Made by a program: the position numbers and the translations under genes. A DNA stretch of 64,000 bases. Source: an uncultured bacterium. Its GTDB lineage: Bacteria; Cyanobacteriota; Vampirovibrionia; Gastranaerophilales; Gastranaerophilaceae. The stretch lies in contig CADAYD010000012.1 in NCBI GenBank assembly GCA_902791985.1, positions 62,001 to 126,000 on the forward strand. Reading direction: 5' to 3'. Position 1 is the first letter of the stretch, and each line of letters begins with the position of its first letter. Of this stretch, positions 63,105 to 64,000 are shown piece after piece. The notes under the pieces were generated by a model that saw nothing but the letters and a program-made list of their open reading frames with translations, ran no database searches and was not told the origin of the DNA.

Positions 63105-64000
63105 TTGTATAACTCTGAGCTTAAGTATCTATCACCGCAATCCGGTAAGATTGTTACTATGAGTTTGCCTTTATTTTCAATACGTTTTGATAATTCTATT
63201 GCTGCAAAAACATTTGCTCCGCCCGAAAAACCGGCAAGTATTCCTTCTTTGGTCGATAAATTGCGTGCGGTTTTTATGGCATCTTCATTTTTAACTGGGA
63301 TAATTTCATCTATCAAATCGCAGTTATAATTTTTTGGCTTAAAGTTTGCTCCAATCCCCTGAATTTTGTGTGATCCGGCATGACCTTTTCCCAAAACTTG
63401 AGAAGAATAAGGTTCAACTGCAATACATTTTATATTTAGATTTTTTTCTTTTAAATTTTTTGCAATACCGCAGATAGTCCCCCCAGTGCCTACTCCTGCA
63501 ACAACTATATCGACTTGTCCATTTGTATCAGCCCAAATTTCTTCAGCGGTATGCAGATAATGTGCTTTTGGGTTTGACGGATTGTCAAATTGGGATGGAA
63601 TAAATGAGTTTTTTATTTCATTATGTAATTCAAAAGCCTTATCAACTGCGCCTTGCATACCTTTTTGACCCTCTGTTAATATAAGTTCTGCTCCGTACCC
63701 TTTTAAAATTGCTCTGCGTTCTTGTGACATTGTTTCCGGCATGGTTAAGATTATTTTATAACCTTTAATTGCGCAAATCATTGCAAGACCGATACCGGTG
63801 TTGCCGCTTGTCGGTTCAATGATTACGGTATCTTTATTAATTTTCCCTGATTGTTCAGCGTCAAGAATCATTTGAAGTGCGGCTCTGTCTTTTATTGAAT
63901 TGGCAGGATTAAAGTATTCGAGTTTAAGGGCAATTTGTGCATTCCCGTTATTGAGTTTATTTAATTTTACCATTGGAGTATTTCCGATAAGTTCAGTTAA
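63098..64000 (-). CDS. cysK: Cysteine synthase (O-acetylserine sulfhydrylase), 5' end cut by window
   Basis: PLP enzyme that makes cysteine from O-acetylserine and sulfide. The frame stays open to the right edge, reading LTELIGNTP before the first visible ATG at 63973, which is the family N-terminus; so that ATG is internal and the gene continues past 64000. Motifs: PLP lysine in FNPANSIKDRAAL, TSGNTGIGLAM phosphate and substrate loop, GVGTGGTICGI PLP-phosphate loop, and GSHKIQGIGANFKP, followed by EGILAGFSGGANV. CysK is preferred over cystathionine beta-synthase because no CBS extension is present. Confidence 0.93.
   Translation of the reverse strand, partial: LTELIGNTPMVKLNKLNNGNAQIALKLEYFNPANSIKDRAALQMILDAEQSGKINKDTVIIEPTSGNTGIGLAMICAIKGYKIILTMPETMSQERRAILKGYGAELILTEGQKGMQGAVDKAFELHNEIKNSFIPSQFDNPSNPKAHYLHTAEEIWADTNGQVDIVVAGVGTGGTICGIAKNLKEKNLNIKCIAVEPYSSQVLGKGHAGSHKIQGIGANFKPKNYNCDLIDEIIPVKNEDAIKTARNLSTKEGILAGFSGGANVFAAIELSKRIENKGKLIVTILPDCGDRYLSSELYNN

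Overview
The window is AT-rich bacterial chromosome, densely packed with genes on both strands. It has no rRNA, tRNA or CRISPR that I could see, and no recognisable phage or transposase. I infer an uncultured gut member of the non-photosynthetic sister lineage of Cyanobacteria (Vampirovibrionia / Melainabacteria, order Gastranaerophilales). Four things point there. LptF/LptG-type and AsmA-type proteins indicate an outer membrane. HydG, pyruvate phosphate dikinase, rubrerythrin and Rex indicate an anaerobic fermenter with an [FeFe]-hydrogenase. The ATP synthase beta and epsilon genes form their own two-gene unit, as in Cyanobacteria. Several lineage-type small proteins carry an N-terminal F-x-G or FG motif. 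The assignment is inference; a marker-gene tree would settle it.

Layout. 1-2.1 kb: an HD-domain protein, a small FG-motif protein and TsaC. 2.1-7.7 kb: a tight five-gene envelope operon of unknown role (secreted glycine-zipper protein, vWA-like protein, eight-span membrane protein, two TonB-like proteins, one with a cytoplasmic zinc ribbon). 8.3-11.6 kb: SpoIID-type protein and MurJ. 12-14.5 kb: a CooC-like ATPase with a MetE-like protein, then rplI. 14.6-20.6 kb: trmFO, gpmI and a large SNF2 helicase. 20.6-25.4 kb: small redox and hypothetical genes and two large lineage-type proteins. 25.6-33.4 kb: ROK glucokinase behind an 8-bp tandem repeat, hydG, thrS, and a ppdK broken by a short deletion. 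33.6-39.4 kb: coiled-coil, TPR, metallo-beta-lactamase and phosphoesterase genes, ndk and an HExxH protein. 39.6-44.8 kb: atpD-atpC, an LptF/G permease, a hairpin-dense G+C-richer cassette, a possible micro-ORF and pgi. 45-48.5 kb: a winged-helix protein, then lysA-cdaA-yitT. 49-57.4 kb: a Q-rich protein, a split chromate-type transporter, TPR and secreted proteins, and a 1498-residue AsmA-type protein. 57.4-64 kb: rubrerythrin, a uridine-kinase-like protein, a DXS-like gene with rex, small unknowns and a cysteine synthase cut by the window end.

Metabolically the genes fit sugar fermentation: glucokinase, Pgi, GpmI and PpdK in glycolysis, HydG for hydrogen evolution, and Rex sensing NADH. c-di-AMP synthesis (CdaA) sits with diaminopimelate decarboxylase (LysA), the last lysine step.

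The most striking genome-wide feature is two kinds of gene start. Many genes have a clear Shine-Dalgarno sequence. About ten have none and instead carry a -10 hexamer (TATAAT or a variant) exactly 6 nt before the ATG, which predicts leaderless mRNAs. This also corrects several start sites. Other notable items are a family of perfect hairpins with 9-nt loops, a G-quadruplex-type repeat beside the glucokinase promoter, the ppdK deletion, and a possible tRNA-mimicking leader before thrS.
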